A stretch of DNA of 27,831 nucleotides from UBA961 sp049317525 (GCA_049317525.1 JBMOIC010000026.1:1-27831); one strand, 5' to 3'; positions 1 to 9,216 are shown, counted from the first letter of the stretch. Notes: generated by a model from the sequence alone, not told the origin. Translations and numbers: made by a program.

Positions 1-1293
1 GAAGCACCAACAATTCCAGCGACTGTAGAAATTGAACAAGATACATCTGCAGCTGATAAGCGTAAAGAAGAAAAAGAGAAGCGCAAGCAATTAGAAGAAG
101 AACAAGCTGCAATCACAGATACTATCCATGCAGATCAATCTGTAATCGAAGTTACAGTAGCAGAACGAATTAAAGGTGGATTACGATTAGATTATAATGG
201 TACACGCTTATTCATGCCTGCATCTCATTTTGGCCTAAAACGTGCGCCAAGTGACAAAGAACTTACCGATGCGGTTGGAACTGCTATACCTGTTCAGATC
301 ATTGAAATTCAAAAAGATGAGAATGGACGCAGAACTGTAGTAGCAAGCAGAAGAAAATTATTAAGAGATTCATTCTTTGGTTCAATAAAAGAGGGTGATA
401 TTGTAGAAGGAACAGTTTCTTCACTTACAACATTCGGTATCTTTGTTGATATTAATGGTGTTGAAGGCATGGTACATATAAGCCGTATGGCTTCGTATCG
501 TATAGCTGATCCATCGGTATTATTCAAAAAAGGTGATCATGTAAAAGCCACTGTTTCTGGTATTGACCCAGAAAAAGGTCGTTTAGCATTAAGCACCAAA
601 GACTTTGTTAGTTCTCCTTGGGATGCAGTAGAAACGAAATATCCTACAGGTACAGTTGTTAAAGGTACAGTAAAACGATTTACTGATTTTGGAACATATG
701 TAGAGATTGAACCAGGATTAGAAGGCTTATTAAGAAATGCAGACCTTGTGTGGGGTCGAAGAGGAGTTTCCGCTCAAGATTTATTACAAGAAGGTTCAGT
801 AATTGATTTAGCAGTACTTAATTCTTCTGCCGAAAAAAAACGCATTGGTTTAAGCTTAAAGCATATGAAACCAAATCCTTGGAAAACAATTCAAGATACA
901 CATCCAGCTGGCTCTAATGTATCTGTAACAGTTTCACAAGTTAATCCAAATGGATTATTGGTTAATATTAATGAAGATTTTGATGGATTTATTCCTCGTT
1001 CAAAAGTACGTAATGTTTCAGGTAAGAATGCATTTGCAATTGGTGATACATTCGAAGCAACAATTGTAGATTCTAATGGAGATACAGAATCATTAGTTTT
1101 AGCTCCACAATATACCGATGAAGAATTAGCATCTATTCCTCAACGCAATCAAAATAGTGGACAAAATAGTGGACAAAGATCACCACGAGATAATCGTAGT
1201 GGCGACCCAAAGGTAACTTTACCTGATACACCAACTATAACTATTATGGACTTGCTTTCTGAAGCTCAAAAAAGCAATCTGAAAGGCAATTAA
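1..1293 (+). CDS. rpsA: 30S ribosomal protein S1, C-terminal part (5' end outside window)
   Basis: S1 holds mRNA on the small ribosomal subunit through a string of OB-fold S1 domains. The frame is open from base 1, so the ATG at 214 is internal and the gene starts upstream; 430 residues are visible. They begin with a Glu/Lys-rich charged stretch (about 15-40). Four S1-type repeats follow: about 45-120, 131-200 (GDIVEGTVSSLTTFGIFVDI), 217-290 (GTVVKGTVKRFTDFGTYVEI) and 300-375. The spacers carry the S1-typical SPW and NPW motifs. The third repeat has VWGRRG where an SEMxW-like segment is usual. The tail is Gln/Asn/Ser-rich and low in complexity. A strong terminator follows, so this ends its transcription unit. 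S1 identity rests on repeat number and spacing; another multi-S1-domain RNA-binding protein is less likely. Confidence 0.85.
   Translation, partial: EAPTIPATVEIEQDTSAADKRKEEKEKRKQLEEEQAAITDTIHADQSVIEVTVAERIKGGLRLDYNGTRLFMPASHFGLKRAPSDKELTDAVGTAIPVQIIEIQKDENGRRTVVASRRKLLRDSFFGSIKEGDIVEGTVSSLTTFGIFVDINGVEGMVHISRMASYRIADPSVLFKKGDHVKATVSGIDPEKGRLALSTKDFVSSPWDAVETKYPTGTVVKGTVKRFTDFGTYVEIEPGLEGLLRNADLVWGRRGVSAQDLLQEGSVIDLAVLNSSAEKKRIGLSLKHMKPNPWKTIQDTHPAGSNVSVTVSQVNPNGLLVNINEDFDGFIPRSKVRNVSGKNAFAIGDTFEATIVDSNGDTESLVLAPQYTDEELASIPQRNQNSGQNSGQRSPRDNRSGDPKVTLPDTPTITIMDLLSEAQKSNLKGN
1150..1173 (+). repeat. Two-copy 12-bp tandem repeat in the S1 tail
   Basis: The unit caaaatagtgga occurs twice head to tail and encodes Gln-Asn-Ser-Gly twice in the disordered C-terminal tail. 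A change of one unit would keep the frame, so copy number could vary between strains. Confidence 0.7.
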
Positions 1294-1312
1294 TAGATTT
1301 CAGCAAAATGTT

Positions 1313-1347
1313 AAGGCCGTCAAATTTACTATTTGACGGCCTTTTTT
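1313..1347 (+). terminator. Rho-independent terminator after rpsA
   Basis: A perfect 13-bp stem (1313-1325 with 1331-1343) around a 5-nt loop contains the GC core ggccgtc and runs into six T residues (1342-1347). It lies 19 bases past the S1 stop codon. Confidence 0.93.
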
Positions 1348-1376
1348 GTTGATTGAACTTAGATAATGTAATTTTG
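1345..1376 (+). promoter_or_regulatory. Bacteroidota-type promoter for the 1408 gene
   Basis: TTTG (1345-1348), a 20-bp spacer and TAATTTTG (1369-1376) match the Bacteroidota -33/-7 consensus TTTG-N19-TAnnTTTG. The -33 box is formed by the end of the preceding terminator T-tract. Transcription would start near 1383, giving a leader of about 25 nt. Confidence 0.7.
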
Positions 1377-1407
1377 AATTAATTATTCATTTCTACTAGA
1401 TTACTAT

Positions 1408-2190
1408 ATGTTTACATGGAAAACGATGTTGTACTGTATACTAAGCATAAGTGCAGGTATTACATTTTTTTCTCACGTAGATCTACAAGCATATTCGATT
1501 AAAGACTCATCCCAAACAATTATTAAAAAGAAGAGAATTTACTCTCCTGTACAAACGATTACAGGCGATACAATTCAAGTAGATTCTGTAAAAAAAGATA
1601 TACAAATCGTTCCTGGCTCTTCAAGTAAATACACTGCAGATCAAGATTCAGCATATTATAGAATGTTACGTTTAGGGATTCCTGCAGGCACATTAGCACA
1701 ATTACACTCTAAAATCATTGCTTTTGGCCTTAAGCAAAGATTAGCAGAAGCAAAAGAAAATCCATTCGAAATTCTATTAAGAAATATGGATTTACCGGCA
1801 GAGTATTATTTACCTAGAGGTTCAGAGATAGTACAAAGACAAGAAATGATAGCTAGATCACAACAAATTCCTACTGGTAGGCCAAGTACTATAGGAGCGG
1901 GAGTACAAATTCCACTATCATCCATCGGTTCATTTTTAGGTATTACTGAAGATGTTTCTCCAATAGTTACTTATGCAGTAGAGTATTCTATGTTTGTAAA
2001 AGTTGTTGTGTATTCTACAGCTGCAAAAGAAATAGCAATTGTATTTCAAGGACAACAAGTTCCTGGAAAATATCAATTAGCATGGAATGGAAGAGATGAT
2101 AAAGGCAGGCCAATGCCTGCTGGCGATTATGTGGCAGAAGTAAGATTAGGTAATGATAAATTTGTAAGAAAAAGAATTACTGTGCCTTAA
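1408..2190 (+). CDS. Secreted protein with C-terminal FlgD-like Ig domain
   Basis: I do not recognise the full-length family of this 260-residue protein. Residues 1-28 look like a signal peptide (MFTWK, a hydrophobic stretch, then a cut near LQA-YS). The middle (30-180) has no domain I can name. Residues 183-260 resemble the FlgD Ig-like fold: PIVTYAVEYSMFVKVVVYST, then KYQLAWNGRDDKGRPMPAGD, ending in an AEVRL strand and RKRITVP. That W-x-G-x-D-x-x-G-x-x-x-x-x-G pattern is shared by flagellar hook-cap FlgD and by C-terminal domains of many exported Bacteroidota/Chlorobiota proteins. No flagellar gene is nearby, so an extracytoplasmic role, possibly T9SS-related, is more likely. It converges on the subtilase gene with 6 bases between stop codons. 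Confidence 0.7.
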   Translation: MFTWKTMLYCILSISAGITFFSHVDLQAYSIKDSSQTIIKKKRIYSPVQTITGDTIQVDSVKKDIQIVPGSSSKYTADQDSAYYRMLRLGIPAGTLAQLHSKIIAFGLKQRLAEAKENPFEILLRNMDLPAEYYLPRGSEIVQRQEMIARSQQIPTGRPSTIGAGVQIPLSSIGSFLGITEDVSPIVTYAVEYSMFVKVVVYSTAAKEIAIVFQGQQVPGKYQLAWNGRDDKGRPMPAGDYVAEVRLGNDKFVRKRITVP

Positions 2191-2196
2191 ATTTTT

Positions 2197-5103
2197 TCAT
2201 CTAATAAGAACAAATGGTAATGCATCATATCCATCATCTGTGATAAATTTTACCATATATGTTCCAGATGATAATCCATCGAATGAAATTCTTTCGGAAG
2301 TATATATCCCAGCATTTTTTTCACCAATCGATATTCTTTTAATCAATTTACCAAGCATATCATTTACTTCAAAGTGAATATTGGTTCTTGCTGAAACTTG
2401 ATAATCTATATAAATAGCCTGATCCCTTCCAATCAAAATCTCCTTTAATTGATTATTTCTAGGCACTTGATTCCACATAAATCCAGAACCAATATTGTTA
2501 GCTGCAGCATAGGATCTACTAGATTCCATCTTTCTATCTATTTCTTGTTCATTAGCACCAATAAAAACAGCAAAAACAAACTTTTTTGTTTCTTCGGCAT
2601 CTAATCTCTCGGGTCCACCTGAAATTACCATAGATACATCTGTAGGACGAGAAAATGCTCTTGTTAATCCACCCGACATTGCCCGCCATTTTTCATTTCT
2701 AGAAAAGCCATCATAAATATTTATATAACCACCCCCACCATCATTATCGATAGAGCAATAATTTAAGGATTGTCCTGTTAGCAATGCTACACCAGTATAA
2801 GGCAACTTATCTAATACATCATTATAACAATAACCATAACCTTTCAATTGATTAAATCCGCAAATATTATTTTGTCCAGCTGGCCCAATATCCCAATCAA
2901 AAAACAATCCAGCAAAAACAGAATCATAGTTTACACCTGAATTATTTGTTATTTCATATGATAAGAATAGAATGTCTTTCAGTGAATCATCATTGCTTTG
3001 ATACACTTTTTGATCAACAGTAAAGCCGGCCTGATCTGCTTTATATTCATCTTTAAAGGCAATATGTGCTTCTAGGTCTGCTATAGTTCCTGGAATCAAT
3101 ACTTTAATGGGATCTTTTATTATCCAAGACTGATCTTGTGAGTCTCCCGAAGCATCTCGTGCAATATTGCTTAATCTATTTGGCGATATACCAGCCATAA
3201 AAGCGCCTTCAAACAATACAGAATATGGACTATACGATGAACCTAAACCTTGTCCTTGAGTATTTGAAGGATAATCATTATATCCAATATTTCCTTGGCT
3301 ATTAATAGTTACTGTTATATCGTTTTCTGCTAATGTTCTATATGTGGGATTGATTACTAATTGTACTGCATCTCTTGCAATCAAAGATGAAGCGCTATAT
3401 ATATCTAAATGAATAAGTAATGGATAATTATATGGTGGATTTTCTGGCAAAGTAAAAGATAAGGGAAATGGTAAAGAATAAACCGTAGATGGCTGCAAAG
3501 TTCCAGCATATATGGTATCTTTTTTAAATACAATATTCACATTCGAATCAGTACATGAAGCTATAATAAATGCTGAATCAACTGTTTCTAAGACATTTTT
3601 GATAGATAAAGATATATCTATTGATTCTCCTGGTGTAAACATATCATCAGCAGTTTCATCGGTAATTTGCTTCTGAATAATGGCAATATATTGTGGATTT
3701 TTTTGTGAGATCGCAGCCATACAGTCAACCTGGCCAAATCCTATTTTTCTAGCAAATAAAGGATTGATACTATCTATATTTTTTGCACACGAAATAATGC
3801 GTGCTGCGATTTGCTGGGCATCAGCATAAGGAAATACCGAAGCAATAAGGGCTGCAGTTCCAGAGATAATTGGGGCAGACATAGATGTTCCGCTTGAATA
3901 TCCATATGTATTGCCTTTTAAAGTAGAAAATATAGAAGACCCAGGAGCTGAAATATCAACACTTGGTGAAAAATTTGAATATGAGGTTTTGGTGGCATCA
4001 TAATATACCGCTGCAACCGACAATACATTGGGATAAGATGCAGGGTAAAATGATGTTTCTTTTCCATCATTTCCAGCACCAGCTACAATTAAACAACCAA
4101 ATTGTTGCGCATTTGCAACTATTTCTGCTTCTGCAATTGATGGCGAAGGGCTTCCCCAACTGCAGTTAATTATCCTTGCACCCATTGCTGCAGCATATAA
4201 TAAACCTTCATAACTGTTTTCTACAGTCAAGCTTGTAGAATCATCTTTACTTACTTTTACAGGAAGAATTTTAACTCTTCTAGCGATACCTGCTATTCCT
4301 TTTTCATTATTTGAAATCGCTGCAGCTATTCCTGCCACATGAGTACCATGAAAATGCCCTGGAAATGGACTATTATCTCCAGAAACAATATTGGTGCTAC
4401 TTGCAAAGTCCCATCCACTCCAATCATCGATAAAGCCATTCATATCATCATCAATACCATTTGCTCTTTTTGAAACACCTTTTTGATCTAATCCATCTTC
4501 TCCAGAGTTTACATACAAAGCTGATAATAAATCTTCATGATTTGTATCAATTCCAGTGTCTACTATTGAAATTAATATACTATCTTTTCTTGATGATGAT
4601 TCATAGTATTCCCAAGCTTCGAATGCATGAATCTGCTTAAGATAATTCTGCATCGAAATCATTGGATCATTTGGAGCCGTATTGAAAGTATGTACAGGCT
4701 TTGGTTCTGCATATTCAATAAAAGAATAAGAACTTATTTTTTTTGAGACAATTTCTGGTGATATATCAGCATTATATTCGATAATTGCTAAAGATTCTAG
4801 ATTTAGTACAGATAAACTATTATCCTTTACTTTGCCGTTGGCATTAGATTTTGATATCAATAAATCGAATATTTGGCTTCTAAGCATTGGTCTAGAAGTA
4901 TGATTCCCAAGTGTAGATACAAGCGACTGAATAATTCCCTTTCTTTCATTATTTTTCCACTGAATATATTCATCTGATTGAGTAGTAAATTTAATAATCA
5001 AACTGTGTTGGCCAGCATATAGAGAATTTAGGTATCCACTACTTAATATAAAATATCCTAAACAAGTGATGATATAGGTACATACATATAGAAATATCTT
5101 CAT
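2197..5103 (-). CDS. Secreted subtilisin-like (S8) serine protease with T9SS-type C-terminal domain
   Basis: This is a 968-residue extracellular endopeptidase. A signal peptide covers about 1-31 and a prodomain-like segment about 35-140. The peptidase S8 domain spans about 150-470 with the full catalytic set: Asp182 (SIVDTGID), His252 (HGTHVAGIAAA), oxyanion Asn345 (AGAGND) and Ser407 (GTSMSAP). The DDDMNGFIDDWSGWDF segment is typical of Bacteroidota subtilases. A long beta-rich region (480-890) follows. The last 70 or so residues have the T9SS type-A sorting pattern: a DMLGKLIKRI strand, then LSSGTYMVKF, ending in FVLIR. The protein should therefore cross the outer membrane by the type IX system. 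It lies 10 bases after the histidine kinase gene, probably in one transcript. No clear Shine-Dalgarno sequence precedes the ATG. Confidence 0.93.
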   Translation of the reverse strand: MKIFLYVCTYIITCLGYFILSSGYLNSLYAGQHSLIIKFTTQSDEYIQWKNNERKGIIQSLVSTLGNHTSRPMLRSQIFDLLISKSNANGKVKDNSLSVLNLESLAIIEYNADISPEIVSKKISSYSFIEYAEPKPVHTFNTAPNDPMISMQNYLKQIHAFEAWEYYESSSRKDSILISIVDTGIDTNHEDLLSALYVNSGEDGLDQKGVSKRANGIDDDMNGFIDDWSGWDFASSTNIVSGDNSPFPGHFHGTHVAGIAAAISNNEKGIAGIARRVKILPVKVSKDDSTSLTVENSYEGLLYAAAMGARIINCSWGSPSPSIAEAEIVANAQQFGCLIVAGAGNDGKETSFYPASYPNVLSVAAVYYDATKTSYSNFSPSVDISAPGSSIFSTLKGNTYGYSSGTSMSAPIISGTAALIASVFPYADAQQIAARIISCAKNIDSINPLFARKIGFGQVDCMAAISQKNPQYIAIIQKQITDETADDMFTPGESIDISLSIKNVLETVDSAFIIASCTDSNVNIVFKKDTIYAGTLQPSTVYSLPFPLSFTLPENPPYNYPLLIHLDIYSASSLIARDAVQLVINPTYRTLAENDITVTINSQGNIGYNDYPSNTQGQGLGSSYSPYSVLFEGAFMAGISPNRLSNIARDASGDSQDQSWIIKDPIKVLIPGTIADLEAHIAFKDEYKADQAGFTVDQKVYQSNDDSLKDILFLSYEITNNSGVNYDSVFAGLFFDWDIGPAGQNNICGFNQLKGYGYCYNDVLDKLPYTGVALLTGQSLNYCSIDNDGGGGYINIYDGFSRNEKWRAMSGGLTRAFSRPTDVSMVISGGPERLDAEETKKFVFAVFIGANEQEIDRKMESSRSYAAANNIGSGFMWNQVPRNNQLKEILIGRDQAIYIDYQVSARTNIHFEVNDMLGKLIKRISIGEKNAGIYTSERISFDGLSSGTYMVKFITDDGYDALPFVLIR

Positions 5104-5113
5104 ATTACTTGCA

Positions 5114-6358
5114 TTATATAGTGGATGGAATTTCTATAGCGAATGTAGTTCCTTTACCAGGAGAACTATCTTTAACATATATTCTGCCAGCATGATATTT
5201 TTCTATAATTCTTTTAGATAAAGACAAACCAAGCCCCCAACCTCTTTTTTTGGTAGTATAGCCAGGCAAGAAGATTTGTCTTTTTACAGGACCAGACATC
5301 CCTTTCCCATTATCTTTAACTGTAATAAGAACTCTATCTTTAGAAATTAATTTCATGTGTACAGATACTATTCCATGTGGATTATCAATTGATTCAACGC
5401 CATTTTTCAACAAGTTTTCTATTACCCATTCGAATAATTCTCCATTAGCATTCACCCAGATATCATCAAGAAGATATCTTTCTATTTGTACTTTTCTGCC
5501 TAAATGAGGCACCCTTTTTTCAAAATACATGCAAACTTTTTCAATAAGTTCAGAAACATTTTCTCTGTGTTTCACAGGCTCTGAGCCTATTTTCGAAAAT
5601 CTATTTGCAATCGTATTAAGTCTATATAAATCATGTTCCATTTCTTTAGCTGTTTCGCATACAGCTTGAGAATCATTACTATTGATTCTTAAGATTTCTA
5701 GCCAACCCAATAAGCTAGACAAAGGAGTTCCAAGCTGATGAGCAGCTTCCTTAGCCATACCGACCCATACATTTGATTCTTCGGTGCGCCTGAGATAACT
5801 AAAAGCGATATATCCAATAAAAATAAATGCAGAAACAATAATGATTTCTATATATGGCAACCATTGCATCTGGCGTATCAATGATGAATTAGTATAATAA
5901 ATCATTCCCAAAACCATACCCTCTTCATCTTTAATTTGAATTGGAGGATAGGAAGAACTCATTGTTTTGAGTAATTCCACAATCTTTTTTTCTTGAATTT
6001 TAACTCTTGATGGGGATAAAGAGGTATCAACATCAACATTCAAGGTAAATTGAGAGAATGGCCTATTGGGATTGCCTTCAGCATCTGTAAAAACAACAGG
6101 AAAAGAAATTGTAGGAATAATTCTATCTAATAGAAATAAGAAGTCATCTGCATTTGCATTAACATCCGATAAATAATGCTTGTAAATATCCGCATAAAAA
6201 GTAACTACCCTTTTTTCCCTCTCTATAAGTTCATGCGCTAATTTTTGAGTATACAACAGAACACTTAGAACCATAGCAAAAGCAAAAAATGCTAAGAATA
6301 CTTTGATTTGCCACTTTGTAAGTGAGCGACGAATTATTTTAGCATAGATGTTTTTCAT
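5114..6358 (-). CDS. Membrane sensor histidine kinase (orphan)
   Basis: This 414-residue two-component sensor kinase has transmembrane segments at about 17-37 and 168-188 flanking an extracytoplasmic sensor region of about 130 residues without a recognisable fold. The cytoplasmic part has an H-box with phospho-acceptor His207 in AAHQLGTPLSSL, a variant known from Bacteroidota NtrY/HAMP-type kinases in place of HELRTPL. The HATPase domain has the N-box ENLLKNGVESI (Asn315, Asn319), the G1 box KDNGKGM (349-354) and the G2 box GWGLGLSLSK (373-382). No HAMP, PAS or receiver domain is visible and no response regulator lies in the window, so its partner is elsewhere. It precedes the subtilase gene by 10 bases and may be co-transcribed with it, though this does not show it regulates the protease. 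Confidence 0.92.
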   Translation of the reverse strand: MKNIYAKIIRRSLTKWQIKVFLAFFAFAMVLSVLLYTQKLAHELIEREKRVVTFYADIYKHYLSDVNANADDFLFLLDRIIPTISFPVVFTDAEGNPNRPFSQFTLNVDVDTSLSPSRVKIQEKKIVELLKTMSSSYPPIQIKDEEGMVLGMIYYTNSSLIRQMQWLPYIEIIIVSAFIFIGYIAFSYLRRTEESNVWVGMAKEAAHQLGTPLSSLLGWLEILRINSNDSQAVCETAKEMEHDLYRLNTIANRFSKIGSEPVKHRENVSELIEKVCMYFEKRVPHLGRKVQIERYLLDDIWVNANGELFEWVIENLLKNGVESIDNPHGIVSVHMKLISKDRVLITVKDNGKGMSGPVKRQIFLPGYTTKKRGWGLGLSLSKRIIEKYHAGRIYVKDSSPGKGTTFAIEIPSTI

Positions 6359-6435
6359 GCTTAGATTCGATGATACTGTAATCTGACGTGGACGCGATAA
6401 TACGAAATAGATAATATATCATTGTGCATTTTTTA

Positions 6436-7803
6436 TTATCTGCAATATGACAAAGGGTTTAGACGATTTTTACCCTTCCAAAGTTCAAAATGTAAAAATT
6501 CGCCATCAACTGATTGCGTAGTTTTACCAATTACAGAGCCAGCAGAGATGATTTGTCCTTTTTTCACCAAAGAATTTGAAAGATTTGCATAAACAGATCG
6601 ATACGAATTTCCATGATCAACAATCACCATTGAATTATAACCTGGCAACCAGTGAACTAAAGAAACTTTACCAGAAGCTGAACAAAATGCAGAGCTTCCC
6701 TCCGAACATGCAATATCTAAACCAGGATTATCCATAATGGTATTTGTTACTGAATTGCGGTATTGTCCAAAAGAACGTAAAATTTTCCTTGCATTCGTTG
6801 GCCATTTGAATATGCCAGAAAACTGTATATCTGATTCATGTATATCATTCTTTATGATCTCTTTTTGTGCTATACTTTTAGAGACTTTTTCAGAAATACT
6901 CTTTTTCTCACCTTTCTCATGTATTGATAGATCCTTTCTCAATTCTATATTTTTATTTTTCACATGTTCATCTTGTTTTTTGCTTTCTTGATGCACAAGC
7001 GATGAAATCATCCCAGCAATCTGTTGAGCACTTTTTTGTTTCTTTTCTAATTCTTTTAATACGAGTGCTTTATCTAATCTTACCTGACTTAATGTCAGCT
7101 TTTGGGCATTCATAGTTTTTTGCAAAAACTGTTGCTCTTTTTCTTTCTCTTTTAAGATTTTTTCTTGAAGTGAAGAATATTGCGATAACTGTGCTTGTTG
7201 ATATGAAAGCGCCCCTTGAACTTTTGATATTTCTGTTAGATATGTTGTTAATTTTTTGTGTAATAATTGCATATATGATGGCAATCTTTGTAAAATTCCT
7301 GATGATGGCCCTGTACTTCCTGGCAATAAATCATTACTAGATTGCGCACCAGAAACATGCTGTTTACTAAGATTCACATATATCTTAGCAAGATTTGCAT
7401 ATTCAGTTTTTGTAGCTAATAATTTTTCTTTAAGTGAAGACTCTGTTCTTTGAATAACAGTTAATGTATCTTGAATTTTTGAAACTTCTCCAGCGAGTTT
7501 TCCAACTTTTTGAGAAATAATGACTTTCTTTTTTTGAGTTTCCTGCAAAGTAGAAATAGTTGATTGTTCTTTAGCATTTAATCGATAAACTTTTTGCTGT
7601 GCCTTTGCAATTTCTTGATGTAAAGTTTGAAGTTTGGTTTTACTATGTTGAACAGAATATTTTGTTTTAGACAACACAGTACTTTTTCTACCCGACTTTT
7701 TTTTAGTCACGATGTGATTTTTTGTGCGTGCATGTTTTTTTGTAAAAGCAGTAGTACTTGTACTAATAAAACAAAAAACAAGGAGTATAAAAGCTGCACG
7801 CAT
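6436..7803 (-). CDS. EnvC-like murein hydrolase activator: coiled coil plus degenerate LytM (M23) domain
   Basis: The ATG at 7803 is preferred over one at 7902: it starts a signal peptide (MRAAFILLVFCFISTSTTAF), avoids overlap with murA, and gives 455 residues. Two long coiled-coil blocks (about 50-150 and 170-290) and a Lys/Glu/Ser-rich linker lead to a LytM/M23 fold at about 330-455 (PGLDIACSEGSSAFCSASG, VIVDHGNSYRSVYANLS, LHFELWKG). By motif alignment three of five active-site positions are changed: the first His of HxxxD is Asn359 (Asp363 kept), the YAH His is Asn407, and the first His of HxH is Phe436 (His438 kept). Such domains are inactive and instead activate cell-wall amidases, as in E. 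coli EnvC. It follows murA by 16 bases, in keeping with a cell-wall and division role. Confidence 0.88.
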   Translation of the reverse strand: MRAAFILLVFCFISTSTTAFTKKHARTKNHIVTKKKSGRKSTVLSKTKYSVQHSKTKLQTLHQEIAKAQQKVYRLNAKEQSTISTLQETQKKKVIISQKVGKLAGEVSKIQDTLTVIQRTESSLKEKLLATKTEYANLAKIYVNLSKQHVSGAQSSNDLLPGSTGPSSGILQRLPSYMQLLHKKLTTYLTEISKVQGALSYQQAQLSQYSSLQEKILKEKEKEQQFLQKTMNAQKLTLSQVRLDKALVLKELEKKQKSAQQIAGMISSLVHQESKKQDEHVKNKNIELRKDLSIHEKGEKKSISEKVSKSIAQKEIIKNDIHESDIQFSGIFKWPTNARKILRSFGQYRNSVTNTIMDNPGLDIACSEGSSAFCSASGKVSLVHWLPGYNSMVIVDHGNSYRSVYANLSNSLVKKGQIISAGSVIGKTTQSVDGEFLHFELWKGKNRLNPLSYCR

Positions 7804-7819
7804 ACTATAACTTCTAATA

Positions 7820-9082
7820 TCAGTATTCCTCTGTGGAGGCCCGCTGAATAGAAGCACCCAATTGCTGAAACTTCTTCTCAATTTGTTCATATCCACGATC
7901 AATATGATAAACTCTTAATACTTCTGTATTACCATGTGCAATAAGCCCAGATAGTAATAAAGATGCACTTGCTCTTAAGTCTGAAGACATAACAGTTGCA
8001 CCAGTTAAAGGTTTTCCACCAAATACTATTGCAGAATTATCAGCCATTTCTATTGATGCTCCTAATCTTTGTAGTTCAGGAACATGATGAAATCTTGTTG
8101 GATAGATTGTATCTGTTATTCTGCTTGCGCCTTGTGCACACATCATAAATGCAATCCATTGTGCTTGGGCATCGGTAGGAAATCCGGGATAAGGAGCAGT
8201 AGTAATATCTGTAGGTTTTGGTAAACCATTCATCTCAATCGATATAGTATTACCATTAACATCAATACTTACACCTGCCTCTTCTAATTTAGAAATAACA
8301 GCCGTAAGATGATATGGGTTTACATTTTCAAGAATAGCTTTGCCTTGAGTCATAGCAATACCAATCAAAAAAGTAGCTGCTTCTATTCTATCAGAAATAT
8401 TCTCAAAATCAACTGCTTGTAGCTCAGAAACACCTTCTATTTCTAAGGTTGTGGTTCCTATTCCATCTATTTTGGCTCCCATTTTAACAAGCATTTTAGC
8501 AAGAGCAGTTATTTCTGGCTCTTGGGCTGCATTACTCATTATTGTTGTTCCTTTAGCCATAACAGCAGCTGTAAGAACATTTTCTGTAGCTCCAACACTA
8601 GAAATATCGAAATGAATACGATTTCCTTTTAGTTCTTTTGCCTTTGCATAGATATAACCATTTTCAATTGTAATTTCTGCGCCTAATTTTTCAAAACCTT
8701 TAAGATGTAAATCTACTGGCCTTGGGCCAAAGGCGCAACCACCTGGCAAAGACACTTTAGCTTGTCCATATCGAGCAAGTAAGGGCCCAAGTACATTTAT
8801 GGATGCTCGCATCTGTTTAACATATTCATATGGAGCTTCAAATGAGTTAACAGCTGTAGAATCAATAAAAAGCTCATTATCGTTTAATTCACTATGAGCA
8901 CCCATAACTCCTAGAAGCCTAGTCATTGTCCAAACATCTTTAATTCTGGGGGTATTGGTAAAACGATATATTCCCGGTGCTAAAAGCACTGTTGGAATTA
9001 ATGCCAATGAAGCATTCTTGGCACCTGATATTTGTACGGTACCACTTAGGCGTTGTCCGCCTTCAATTATTAATTTGTCCAT
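7820..9082 (-). CDS. murA: UDP-N-acetylglucosamine 1-carboxyvinyltransferase
   Basis: MurA transfers enolpyruvate from PEP to UDP-GlcNAc, the first committed step of peptidoglycan synthesis, in the cytoplasm. The length (420 residues) is normal. The substrate-binding SGAKNA motif holds Lys22-Asn23. The mobile loop LPGGCAFGPRPVDLHL has the catalytic Cys116, the residue alkylated by fosfomycin, so this is the Cys-type rather than the resistant Asp-type enzyme. Other family blocks include SVGATENVLTAAV and GFPTDAQAQW. The gene is first in a minus-strand run with the EnvC-like protein, behind a clear promoter at 9137-9167. Confidence 0.97.
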   Translation of the reverse strand: MDKLIIEGGQRLSGTVQISGAKNASLALIPTVLLAPGIYRFTNTPRIKDVWTMTRLLGVMGAHSELNDNELFIDSTAVNSFEAPYEYVKQMRASINVLGPLLARYGQAKVSLPGGCAFGPRPVDLHLKGFEKLGAEITIENGYIYAKAKELKGNRIHFDISSVGATENVLTAAVMAKGTTIMSNAAQEPEITALAKMLVKMGAKIDGIGTTTLEIEGVSELQAVDFENISDRIEAATFLIGIAMTQGKAILENVNPYHLTAVISKLEEAGVSIDVNGNTISIEMNGLPKPTDITTAPYPGFPTDAQAQWIAFMMCAQGASRITDTIYPTRFHHVPELQRLGASIEMADNSAIVFGGKPLTGATVMSSDLRASASLLLSGLIAHGNTEVLRVYHIDRGYEQIEKKFQQLGASIQRASTEEY

Positions 9083-9136
9083 TGTTCATGCTGCAAAACC
9101 ATGAGTAAATACGTGCTTAACACGCGGGGGGCATCA

Positions 9137-9167
9137 CAAAAGTAAGATAAAGTGTTGAAAGCACAAA
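9137..9167 (-). promoter_or_regulatory. Bacteroidota-type promoter for murA
   Basis: Read on the minus strand: TTTG (9167-9164), exactly 19 bp, then TACTTTTG (9144-9137), a full match to the Bacteroidota consensus. The start site would be near 9131, giving a leader of about 48 nt before the murA ATG. Confidence 0.8.
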
Positions 9168-9208
9168 TACATAGTAAGTGTTTTTTCTAACTTTAGCTGT
9201 GTTTTTTG

Positions 9209-9216
9209 TATTTTTG
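9209..9216 (+). promoter_or_regulatory. Possible -7 box of the gatC promoter
   Basis: TATTTTTG followed by C matches the Bacteroidota -7 box, 47 bases before the gatC ATG. The expected -33 position holds a T-rich run without a clean TTTG, so support is partial. Confidence 0.45.

Noticed and set aside
7804..7902. Upstream start (7902) for the EnvC-like gene
   Set aside because: It overlaps murA by 83 bases and puts 33 residues ahead of an obvious signal peptide.
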